From positions 1-8,108 of the forward strand of contig SYEI01000191.1 of NCBI GenBank assembly GCA_005800865.1: 8,108 bases of DNA, in the 5' to 3' direction. Origin of the DNA: Bacteroidota bacterium. Its GTDB lineage: Bacteria; Bacteroidota; Bacteroidia; B-17B0; Aurantibacillaceae. This document shows, one piece after another, positions 1 through 5,505 of the stretch. Position 1 is the stretch's first letter. Each line of letters opens with the position of its first letter. The notes below the pieces were generated by a model. The model did no database searches, was not told where the DNA came from, and was given only the letters and a program-made list of their open reading frames with translations. The position numbers and the translations under genes are program-made.

Positions 1-1
1 T

Positions 2-262
2 GCGATGTTATTTGGGCAAATATTACGAAACAAAAATTATCATATTACTCTCTGGTTAAAAAGTGCCAGTATTCAATTTTTAAAACCTGCTCGCACGGAC
101 TTGTTTTATAAAATTCACATTACAGAAGAAATGATCAAAGAAGCAGAAACAGAACTTAACAATAAAGGTGTTTTTGTGAAGACCTATGCGATTGAGGTCT
201 ATTCTAAAAATAAAGAATTAACTGCAATTGCCAGAAATGAGATATATATCAGGAAAAAATAA
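2..262 (+). CDS. DUF4442 / hotdog-fold thioesterase-like protein, 3' end only
   Basis: This is the C-terminal part (about 86 residues) of a protein whose reading frame is open to the left edge. The ATG at 5-7 is probably internal, because family members are about 150 residues long and the usual N-terminal helix and strand are missing. The visible part fits the second half of a DUF4442 hotdog domain: a hydrophobic strand, then the signature-like SIQFLKPARTDLFYKI followed by HITEEMIKEAE, and a last strand pair ending in AIARNEIYIRKK, where thioesterase relatives carry a similar basic end. Hotdog proteins of this type are thought to act on acyl-CoA or acyl-ACP thioesters, but the substrate is unknown and the active site cannot be judged from a fragment. 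The stop is TAA at 260-262. The gene lies 67 bp upstream of the phnA-like gene on the same strand, with no terminator visible between them, so read-through is possible. Family assignment is by recall of sequence pattern and is moderately sure. Confidence 0.6.
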   Translation, partial: AMLFGQILRNKNYHITLWLKSASIQFLKPARTDLFYKIHITEEMIKEAETELNNKGVFVKTYAIEVYSKNKELTAIARNEIYIRKK

Positions 263-329
263 TCTCGATATCTAAAATAAACTAATACTTTTATCCATTC
301 AAAAATTTATAGCCTTTTAAACCAACCTT

Positions 330-887
330 ATGTCAATCAACAAAAAATTGCAAGAACGCAACGGAGAATTATGTGAATTATGTAATAGCGAAACAGCCAT
401 GCATGAATACACGGTTAGCCCAAAAAATGATGAATCCATTGAAAACCAAGTGGCTTTATGCAATACCTGTTTAGAAGCAGTTGATAGTAAAGATGCTAGT
501 TTTCATTGGCGCTGTGTTGAAGGCAGTATATGGAGCGTAGAGCCAAGTGTGCAAGCTTTAAGTTATAGAATATTACAAAACTATAAAGAAGAAGATTGGG
601 CAAATAATTTAATTAGTTCTGTTGATTTAGATGAAAATGTAATTCAATGGGCATTAAGTGCATTTGAAGTAGCTGATGTGCACAAAGATGCATTTGGTAA
701 TACTTTAGAAAACGGAGATACCATTGTTTTAACACAAGCTCTTAATGTGAAAGGAACGAACTTTACTGCCTCTAAAGGAACAGTAGTTAAGAAAATAAAA
801 TTAGTTCATGATAATGTTGAACAAGTCGAAGGCAAAATTAACGATCAAACAATTGTGATACTTTGCAAATACACTAAGAAAAACTAA
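330..887 (+). CDS. PhnA-family zinc-ribbon protein (function unknown)
   Basis: A 185-residue soluble protein with two parts. Residues 10-65 form a zinc-binding region with two CxxC knuckles (C15/C18 and C44/C47) and a further C62. Residues 117-185 match the compact C-terminal PhnA domain: VHKDAFGNTLENGD, then LNVKGTNF, GTVVKKIKLV and a basic KYTKKN tail. The E. coli PhnA is about 111 residues, so this is the longer form, with an enlarged N-terminal zinc region and a helical linker (about 70-115). Despite the name, this family is not the phosphonoacetate hydrolase also called PhnA, and no phosphonate genes are nearby. Its biochemical role is not established. The ATG at 330 is preceded by A/T-rich sequence without a Shine-Dalgarno motif, as is usual in Bacteroidota. 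The gene ends with tandem stops (TAATAA, 885-890) running straight into the terminator palindrome. Family call is firm; function is open. Confidence 0.85.
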   Translation: MSINKKLQERNGELCELCNSETAMHEYTVSPKNDESIENQVALCNTCLEAVDSKDASFHWRCVEGSIWSVEPSVQALSYRILQNYKEEDWANNLISSVDLDENVIQWALSAFEVADVHKDAFGNTLENGDTIVLTQALNVKGTNFTASKGTVVKKIKLVHDNVEQVEGKINDQTIVILCKYTKKN

Positions 888-890
888 TAA

Positions 891-920
891 AAAAAGCCTC
901 TCAATATTGAGAGGCTTTTT
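891..920. terminator. Bidirectional rho-independent terminator between phnA-like gene and tRNA-Leu
   Basis: A perfect 30-bp palindrome: arms AAAAAGCCTCTCAAT and ATTGAGAGGCTTTTT. The GC-rich core GCCTCTC/GAGAGGC forms the stem, and the A-tract on one side becomes a T-tract on either strand (six T on plus to 921, seven T on minus). It begins one base after the second stop codon of the phnA-like gene and ends two bases before the 3' end of the tRNA-Leu on the opposite strand, so one element can end both convergent transcripts. Confidence 0.9.
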
Positions 921-922
921 TG

Positions 923-1002
923 TACGCACGAAGGGACTCGAACCCCCACCCTCACGGACCAGATCCTAAGTCTGGCGCGGCTACCAATTACGCCACGTGC
1001 GC
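923..1002 (-). tRNA. tRNA-Leu (anticodon UAG, reads CUA/CUN)
   Basis: On the minus strand an 80-nt class II tRNA folds completely. The acceptor is GCGCACG with CGTGCGT (first pair G·U) and discriminator A73 at 923. The D arm is GCG/CGC with a GG-containing loop. The anticodon arm is CCAGA-CTTAGGA-TCTGG with anticodon TAG. A short variable arm (TCCGTGAGGGT) folds as CC-GTGA-GG. The T arm is GGGGG-TTCGAGT-CCCTT with two G·U pairs next to the acceptor. The long variable arm plus the UAG anticodon and A73 identify leucine. CCA is not encoded (the bases after A73 are C and A), so it must be added by nucleotidyltransferase. The tRNA stands alone, with its own promoter-like box upstream (1014-1021) and the palindromic terminator immediately downstream. 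Confidence 0.97.
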
Positions 1003-1009
1003 GTTTAGG

Positions 1010-1057
1010 AGGTCAAATATACGAAATTTTACAATTTATCGAATATTTAAGGTCAAA
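1010..1057. repeat. Pair of 8-bp direct repeats in the tRNA/kbl divergent region
   Basis: AGGTCAAA occurs at 1010-1017 and again at 1050-1057, spaced exactly 40 bp apart. The left copy overlaps the -7 box of the tRNA promoter; on the minus strand both copies read TTTGACCT. The region is A/T-rich, and the GC-containing core makes chance less likely but does not exclude it. No regulator binding to this sequence is known to me. The rest of the 108-bp gap (1003-1110) is A/T-rich and shows only a near-match to a -7 box for kbl (TTAATTTG, 1084-1091, one mismatch, no TTG at the right distance). Confidence 0.35.
1014..1021 (-). promoter_or_regulatory. Bacteroidota-type -7 box for tRNA-Leu
   Basis: Read on the minus strand, this is TATATTTG, a full match to the TAnnTTTG -7 consensus of the Bacteroidota primary sigma factor. 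It lies 11 bp before the first base of the tRNA, which would give a leader of only a few bases. A weak TTC (not the ideal TTG) sits 19 bp upstream of the box, where a -33 element is expected. The match and its position are seen directly; promoter activity is inferred. Confidence 0.6.
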
Positions 1058-1110
1058 AAATCTATAAAATCAGTGAATATTCTTTAATTTGTATCTCAAA
1101 AATTAGCATT

Positions 1111-2301
1111 ATGTACGGAAAATTTCAAGAGCACTTACAAAGTCAATTAAACGAAATAGAACAAAATGGTTTGTTCAAAAAAGAACGTGTCATTATTACT
1201 CCTCAAGGCGCTAGCGTAAAAGTAAGTGATGGAAAGGAAGTAATTATTTTTTGTGCCAATAATTATTTAGGCTTATCATCTCATCCTAAAGTAATTGAAG
1301 GTGCTAAAAAAGCTTTAGACACTCATGGTTACGGTATGTCATCTGTTCGCTTTATTTGTGGTACGCAAGACATTCATAAAACTTTAGAAAAAAAGATTGC
1401 CACATTTTTAGGGCAAGAAGACACTATTTTATATGCAGCAGCTTTTGATGCAAACGGTGGTGTGTTTGAACCTTTGTTTGGAGAAGAAGATGCCATTATT
1501 TCTGATGAATTAAATCACGCATCAATTATTGATGGGGTGCGTTTATGCAAAGCTCAACGCTATCGTTACAAAAACTGCGATATGGCAGATTTAGAAGAAC
1601 AATTAATTAAAGCTCAAGCGCAGCGTTACCGCATCATTGTTACAGATGGTGTTTTTAGTATGGATGGTTTTGTAGCGCCTTTAGATAAAATTTGTGACTT
1701 AGCAGATAAATATAATGCCATGGTAATGGTAGATGAAAGTCACGCTTCTGGATTTATTGGTAAAACTGGTCGTGGAACCGTAGAACTGAAAAACGTAATG
1801 AACCGTGTGGATATTATCACCGGTACTTTAGGTAAAGCTTTAGGTGGTGCAATGGGTGGTTTTACAACTGGTAAAAAAGAAATCATTGAAATTTTAAGAC
1901 AGCGTTCTCGTCCTTATTTATTTTCAAACTCTTTAGCACCAAGTATTGTAGGCGCAAGTATTGCGGTATTTGATATGTTAAGCGAAACAACCGAACTAAG
2001 AGATACTTTAGAAAGCAACATCGCTTATTTTAAAACAGGCTTACGTAAAATTGGTTTAGAATTTAAAGAAGGTGATTCTGCTATTGTACCCTTGATGTTA
2101 TACGATGCAAAATTATCTCAGGTATTTGCAGATAAATTATTATTAGAAGGCATTTATGTGATTGGATTCTTTTTCCCTGTTGTTGCAAAAGGACAAGCTC
2201 GTATTCGTGTTCAGTTATCAGCAGCACATACCAAAGCCCATTTAGATAAAGCATTAGCGGCTTTTGAAAAAGTAGGAAAAGAGTTAGGAGTGATTAAATA
2301 A
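1111..2301 (+). CDS. kbl: Glycine C-acetyltransferase (2-amino-3-ketobutyrate CoA ligase)
   Basis: A 396-residue PLP enzyme of the alpha-oxoamine synthase family, full length compared with about 398 in E. coli Kbl. It cleaves 2-amino-3-oxobutyrate with CoA to glycine and acetyl-CoA, the second step of threonine breakdown, in the cytosol. Visible family residues: NNYLGLSSHP (50-59), GYGMSSVRFICGT (73-85), FDANGG (112-117, typical of KBL), H136 in ELNHASIIDG, D208 and H211 in VDESHASG, and the PLP-binding K242 in TLGKALGG. The C-terminal FFFPVVAKGQARIR (353-366) and QLSAAHT (368-374) are the KBL version, which argues against the related BioF or serine palmitoyltransferase. The ATG at 1111 begins the normal N-terminus and has an A-rich leader without a Shine-Dalgarno motif. 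It is probably a single-gene transcript: the tRNA is divergent upstream, a terminator lies 22 bp downstream, and no tdh gene is in view, so threonine dehydrogenase must be elsewhere. Confidence 0.95.
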   Translation: MYGKFQEHLQSQLNEIEQNGLFKKERVIITPQGASVKVSDGKEVIIFCANNYLGLSSHPKVIEGAKKALDTHGYGMSSVRFICGTQDIHKTLEKKIATFLGQEDTILYAAAFDANGGVFEPLFGEEDAIISDELNHASIIDGVRLCKAQRYRYKNCDMADLEEQLIKAQAQRYRIIVTDGVFSMDGFVAPLDKICDLADKYNAMVMVDESHASGFIGKTGRGTVELKNVMNRVDIITGTLGKALGGAMGGFTTGKKEIIEILRQRSRPYLFSNSLAPSIVGASIAVFDMLSETTELRDTLESNIAYFKTGLRKIGLEFKEGDSAIVPLMLYDAKLSQVFADKLLLEGIYVIGFFFPVVAKGQARIRVQLSAAHTKAHLDKALAAFEKVGKELGVIK

Positions 2302-2322
2302 GAAACATATTTCTATTTATTA

Positions 2323-2353
2323 AAAAAGCCTTGTAAAATTTACAAGGCTTTTT
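2323..2353. terminator. Bidirectional terminator between convergent kbl and smr genes
   Basis: A 15-bp perfect inverted repeat, AAAAAGCCTTGTAAA at 2323-2337 and its complement at 2339-2353, around a single central base. In RNA the GCCTTGTA/TACAAGGC core would form the stem with a small A/U loop, followed by a T-tract on either strand. It starts 21 bp after the kbl stop and lies 3 bp beyond the stop of the minus-strand smr gene, so it can end both transcripts. Confidence 0.9.
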
Positions 2354-2356
2354 GTT

Positions 2357-3346
2357 TTAATATATTCTTACTTCAGTAGCTCCGTAACCATAATCTTTAT
2401 AAGAAGCATCATAATAATCAATATCATCTATCGTTTTTAAAATAGAGCTGATTTCTTGTTTTAGTTTGCCGTTTCCAACACCATGTATTACAATCAGTTT
2501 TTTGATACCGTTACTTACGCAATATTGTAATTCCTTCTCAAAACGTTCGAGCTGAATCGACATAATTTCATAATTGGTTAAGTTTTTATAAGAGTCAACT
2601 AACTCTTCAATATGCAAATCTATTTCGCGAGTAAGGTCTTTTATTTTTTGCTTAGCAACAGATGTTTTTTGTGGTTGTTTAAATTCCTTAATGGCTTTTA
2701 ATCGAGTCATGTCTTCCATCGTAATCGATTTCTCAACAATTTCTTTATCTAAGAAGTTCTCTTTTAAAATATAAGCATACACCGGAAACTTAAATTCGTT
2801 ATGCTGAATTAAGGTTGACTGCGACATGATTTTATCGTTGATGTATAAAATTTCAGCCAATGGAATTTGTGATTTATAGTGCATGTTTTTATAAAACAAA
2901 CATTCTATTTTATGATAAGCGTATTCTTTAAAGAAATTTTTCTTAACCTGTTTCAAAAATATTTTTTGGTACGCTCCTAACTCTCCATGTTTCAATGTTT
3001 GAAAATACTCGTCATCTTTAACAGAATAAGAAAACATCACGTTATAAGAAGATGAATTAAATAAATAAAATTTATAATCGCTCACCCAAGCCGGCATATC
3101 ATGGTCTGGCTCAATGATAAAATAAATTGAATCAGATAAAATGGTCTCTAATTCCATCTCCATGTTTTCTACCTCTGGATTTAAAATTAATTCGGTGTGT
3201 ATTGGCACTAAATGCTTGCACAAATAAGGGATTTCAAAGCCATCTTGCATTTCTACAAAAACCGTTTCTTTATCTTTAAATCTAGTAATGACTCCTTCTC
3301 CCACTTCATTCAAAAAACGAACCTTATCTCCTATCCTTAATTTCAT
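2357..3346 (-). CDS. DUF2027 and Smr domain protein
   Basis: A 329-residue soluble protein of a type common in Bacteroidota. Residues 1-50 form a small beta-rich domain (KLRIGDKVRFLNEVGEGVITRF, then EIPYLCKHLVPI), the start of the DUF2027 region, which continues to about 215 with alternating strands. A basic, lysine-rich linker (about 215-240) leads to a C-terminal Smr domain (about 241-329), with the IDLH motif at 242-245, HGVGNGKLKQEI at 288-299 and GATEVRIY at the end. Smr domains are found at the end of MutS2, and some nick or cleave DNA or RNA; the DLH and HGxGxG motifs needed for this are kept. There is no MutS ATPase here, so the protein is not MutS2, and its substrate is not known. 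The ATG at 3344-3346 begins the usual N-terminus. It is the last gene of the minus-strand cluster, 91 bp after comEC, and ends 3 bp before the shared terminator. Confidence 0.9.
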   Translation of the reverse strand: MKLRIGDKVRFLNEVGEGVITRFKDKETVFVEMQDGFEIPYLCKHLVPIHTELILNPEVENMEMELETILSDSIYFIIEPDHDMPAWVSDYKFYLFNSSSYNVMFSYSVKDDEYFQTLKHGELGAYQKIFLKQVKKNFFKEYAYHKIECLFYKNMHYKSQIPLAEILYINDKIMSQSTLIQHNEFKFPVYAYILKENFLDKEIVEKSITMEDMTRLKAIKEFKQPQKTSVAKQKIKDLTREIDLHIEELVDSYKNLTNYEIMSIQLERFEKELQYCVSNGIKKLIVIHGVGNGKLKQEISSILKTIDDIDYYDASYKDYGYGATEVRIY

Positions 3347-3382
3347 ATGTCAAAATTATTTGTTTTTTAATGGTCATATGGT

Positions 3383-3429
3383 ATAGCCAGTTTAATCATT
3401 TGTGTTTGCGTTTAGGCAAACATGGCTAT
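3383..3429 (-). other. Interrupted two-part hairpin between comEC and smr
   Basis: In the 91-bp gap (3347-3437), two nested inverted repeats abut. The outer arms are ATAGCCA (3383-3389) and TGGCTAT (3423-3429). The inner arms are TGTTTGC (3403-3409) and GCAAACA (3416-3422), with a 6-nt loop. On the 3423-3429 side the arms join without a break; on the other side a 13-nt bulge separates them. In the minus-strand transcript this gives a 14-bp stem with one asymmetric bulge, starting 8 bp after the comEC stop. No T-run follows directly, so it is not a standard terminator; it could mark RNA processing, stabilise the comEC 3' end or attenuate. The pairing is seen directly; the role is inferred. Confidence 0.5.
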
Positions 3430-3437
3430 TTCATAAT

Positions 3438-5483
3438 CTATAATGTTATTTGTATAGCTCCATTTTCTTTTACCCAGTAAAAAGGTATTTCCAATAAAGC
3501 GCATTGCTTTTTTAATTGCTTTACAAATTTATAACTGTTACTGCAATCGGCAATAACTAAGGGTTTACTTTTATAATTAGTTGTGAGTTCTAATGGCGTA
3601 TCCTTACTAATCAAAATATACTTTGCGGTTAGTGTTTTTAATAAAGACCCGTTTTGATGCTTATTTACAATATAAGTAGAATCCACCTGCAAAACATTGG
3701 ATTTAGTATCTACTACCTTTAAATTAGAAATGGTTAACAAATAAGGCTTCACATATCGTTGAAACTCTTTGGAACTAATATCATCAAAATGAGCGTAAAT
3801 AGTTTGGCCTAGTCGCAAAGCAAAAACGGTTTTTTGTTTAACATGAAAAACCACAAACTCCTTTTCTTGTTTTTGCTGAAATGTATCAAAAATTGAAACC
3901 GATAACCAAGTAATTATAATGCTACACAATATCAATACATGCTTATGCTGTTTACTTGCAATAATTAATAAACTTAATGCAATTACTAAAGACAAAAACA
4001 ATATGTCAGTTTTTGTAAAAGGAATAAAATCAACAAATCCGTATTGTGGATTATCGGTTAATTGAGCTAACCATAGCATTAAAGATGTAATTCCATTAAT
4101 GAAATAAACTAATAGTTGATTAAGAAATGCAATTTTATAAAGAATTAAAAACAAGGCAGCTCCAAGCATCAATAGCATACTAATAGGGATAATTAATAAA
4201 TTAGAAAACACAAACCAAATAGGAAATTGATGAAAGAAATACAATGAAACTGGTAATGTGAATATAGTGGCCGCAACCGAAATTAAAACGCTCGTCCATA
4301 GCCACTGAATTATTTTATTTTGAAAAACATAAAGCTTAGCTAAAATAGGATACAAATACATAATGCCACCTACAGCACAATAGCTCAATAAAAAACCAAC
4401 ATCTTTTATTAAATAAGGATTAATAAGCAATAATAAAAAAGCAGAAAACAATAACGTATTATAGGCGTTTCCCTGTTTATAAAATGTTTTTCCAAATAAT
4501 ATTAAACCTAACATTAAAGCCGCTCTTAAAACCGAGGGCGATAAACCTGTAACGACTACAAACAAACACAAGAAGCTTAATACAAAAACAAATTTCGTTT
4601 TCTTATATCGATCATATTTGTCGAATAAAGAAAATATATAAATTAAAATAGCATAAAGCACACCTGTATGCATTCCGGAAACAGATAAAATATGCAAAGT
4701 GCCAGAATGAGAAAAACTTTGCATCACCTCGCTGTCAATTTCATCATCGTAACCAACTAATAAAGCCGAACAAATAGAAAAAGCACTTTGAGATAAATTA
4801 CTATTGCGAAGAACAGAAATTAAATACGATTTAATTTGAACCCCAATGTTAGTAATGCTATATTTATTATTGGGTTTAGAAAAAACATGTGCATCATTGG
4901 TTGTTGCATAAACCACATGAAATATGTTTCTGTTTTCTAAAAAAGCTTTATAATCAAATTCATTAGGATTTTTAGGCTCATTTACATGGCTAAACGTTGT
5001 GTTCAATAAAAGCGTATTCCCTAGGTTAAATTTTACACTAGAATCATTTCTCAAATAAACAATCGACCTCCCTTCTGCATAATGCCATTGCTTATTTTCT
5101 TCGATGCAGTTAATTTGAACTGGTATTTTAATAAATTTTTCGGATGTTACCGGAATATCTGTTATTGTTGCAATAAAAGATTGGGGATGATAAGATACAT
5201 GGTGTGAATAATGACTGTTACTATTTTTATCATTGTATAAATAACAGGCTTCAAATGCTAATAAAAACAATAAGAGATTTGTGAGAAGAATGTAAATTCC
5301 TTTTTTAAAGTATTCTTTTGGCTTATAAAATTTTTGGAAGAAAAAAGCTAAGAGCCATACTGTTAATATGCTTAAAAAAATCAGATGTAGTTTTTGAAAC
5401 AACCCAAAATAAAAGAAAGCTATAATCCCAATTAAGTATGGGAGTAGGATTTTTAAAAATGGTATGGATTTAAAATTAAACAC
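3438..5483 (-). CDS. comEC: ComEC/Rec2 family DNA-uptake channel protein
   Basis: A 681-residue polytopic membrane protein. In order: hydrophobic helices at about 10-85, a soluble DUF4131/OB-like region (about 95-205, with NEFDYKAFLENRNIFH at 174-189), the competence membrane core (about 230-530), and a soluble tail (540-681). Family signatures are HILSVSGMH (264-272), GLSPSVLRAALM (313-324), DVGFLLSYCAVGGI (361-374) and the TLPVS...NLLIIPIS stretch (409-434). ComEC carries transforming single-stranded DNA across the inner membrane. The tail has the place and length of the metallo-beta-lactamase domain but no HxHxDH metal site; it keeps only strand-like segments and a closing VIADCSNSYKF motif, as I recall for other Bacteroidota ComEC proteins. 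The start is GTG at 5481-5483: an in-frame TAG lies two codons upstream, and the nearby ATG (5483-5485) is out of frame. It follows the phosphatase gene by 22 bp, so co-transcription is likely. Confidence 0.93.
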   Translation of the reverse strand: MFNFKSIPFLKILLPYLIGIIAFFYFGLFQKLHLIFLSILTVWLLAFFFQKFYKPKEYFKKGIYILLTNLLLFLLAFEACYLYNDKNSNSHYSHHVSYHPQSFIATITDIPVTSEKFIKIPVQINCIEENKQWHYAEGRSIVYLRNDSSVKFNLGNTLLLNTTFSHVNEPKNPNEFDYKAFLENRNIFHVVYATTNDAHVFSKPNNKYSITNIGVQIKSYLISVLRNSNLSQSAFSICSALLVGYDDEIDSEVMQSFSHSGTLHILSVSGMHTGVLYAILIYIFSLFDKYDRYKKTKFVFVLSFLCLFVVVTGLSPSVLRAALMLGLILFGKTFYKQGNAYNTLLFSAFLLLLINPYLIKDVGFLLSYCAVGGIMYLYPILAKLYVFQNKIIQWLWTSVLISVAATIFTLPVSLYFFHQFPIWFVFSNLLIIPISMLLMLGAALFLILYKIAFLNQLLVYFINGITSLMLWLAQLTDNPQYGFVDFIPFTKTDILFLSLVIALSLLIIASKQHKHVLILCSIIITWLSVSIFDTFQQKQEKEFVVFHVKQKTVFALRLGQTIYAHFDDISSKEFQRYVKPYLLTISNLKVVDTKSNVLQVDSTYIVNKHQNGSLLKTLTAKYILISKDTPLELTTNYKSKPLVIADCSNSYKFVKQLKKQCALLEIPFYWVKENGAIQITL

Positions 5484-5484
5484 A

Positions 5485-5504
5485 TACTAATTTAATAATT
5501 AGTA
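5485..5504. repeat. Perfect inverted repeat filling the phosphatase-comEC gap
   Basis: TACTAATT and AATTAGTA, 8-bp arms around a TAAT loop, occupy nearly all of the 22-bp gap between the phosphatase stop and the comEC GTG. The stem is A/T-rich with only one C·G pair, so it would be weak in RNA and has no T-tract on the comEC side; it is unlikely to be a terminator. It ends one base before the GTG start codon, so it could serve as an operator or influence translation initiation, or be a chance result in A/T-rich DNA. Confidence 0.4.
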
Positions 5505-5505
5505 G

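Noticed and set aside
5..262. A complete 85-residue small protein starting at the ATG at position 5
   Set aside because: The frame stays open to the window edge and the product matches only the second half of a DUF4442 domain, so it is a truncated longer gene.
286..293. TACTTTTA as a possible -7 box for the phnA-like gene
   Set aside because: It has one mismatch to the consensus and no -33 element at suitable spacing; the gene may equally be read from the upstream DUF4442 gene.
1006..1013. Shine-Dalgarno-like TAGGAGGT on the plus strand
   Set aside because: It is about 98 bp before the kbl ATG and upstream of no plausible start; Bacteroidota rarely depend on this motif. It lies in the short leader of the minus-strand tRNA.
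1111..2301. kbl as 8-amino-7-oxononanoate synthase or serine palmitoyltransferase
   Set aside because: The FDANGG motif and the C-terminal PVVAKGQARIR and QLSAAHT segments are those of glycine C-acetyltransferase, and no biotin or sphingolipid gene is nearby.
2357..3346. DUF2027-Smr protein as MutS2
   Set aside because: It has an Smr domain but no MutS core or ATPase motifs, and the N-terminal part is a different beta-rich domain.
3351..3358. TAATTTTG on the minus strand, a full match to the TAnnTTTG -7 box, before the smr gene
   Set aside because: It lies only 4 bp before the ATG, which would place the transcription start at or inside the start codon, and no TTG is found at the -33 distance. 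A chance match in A/T-rich DNA is more likely.
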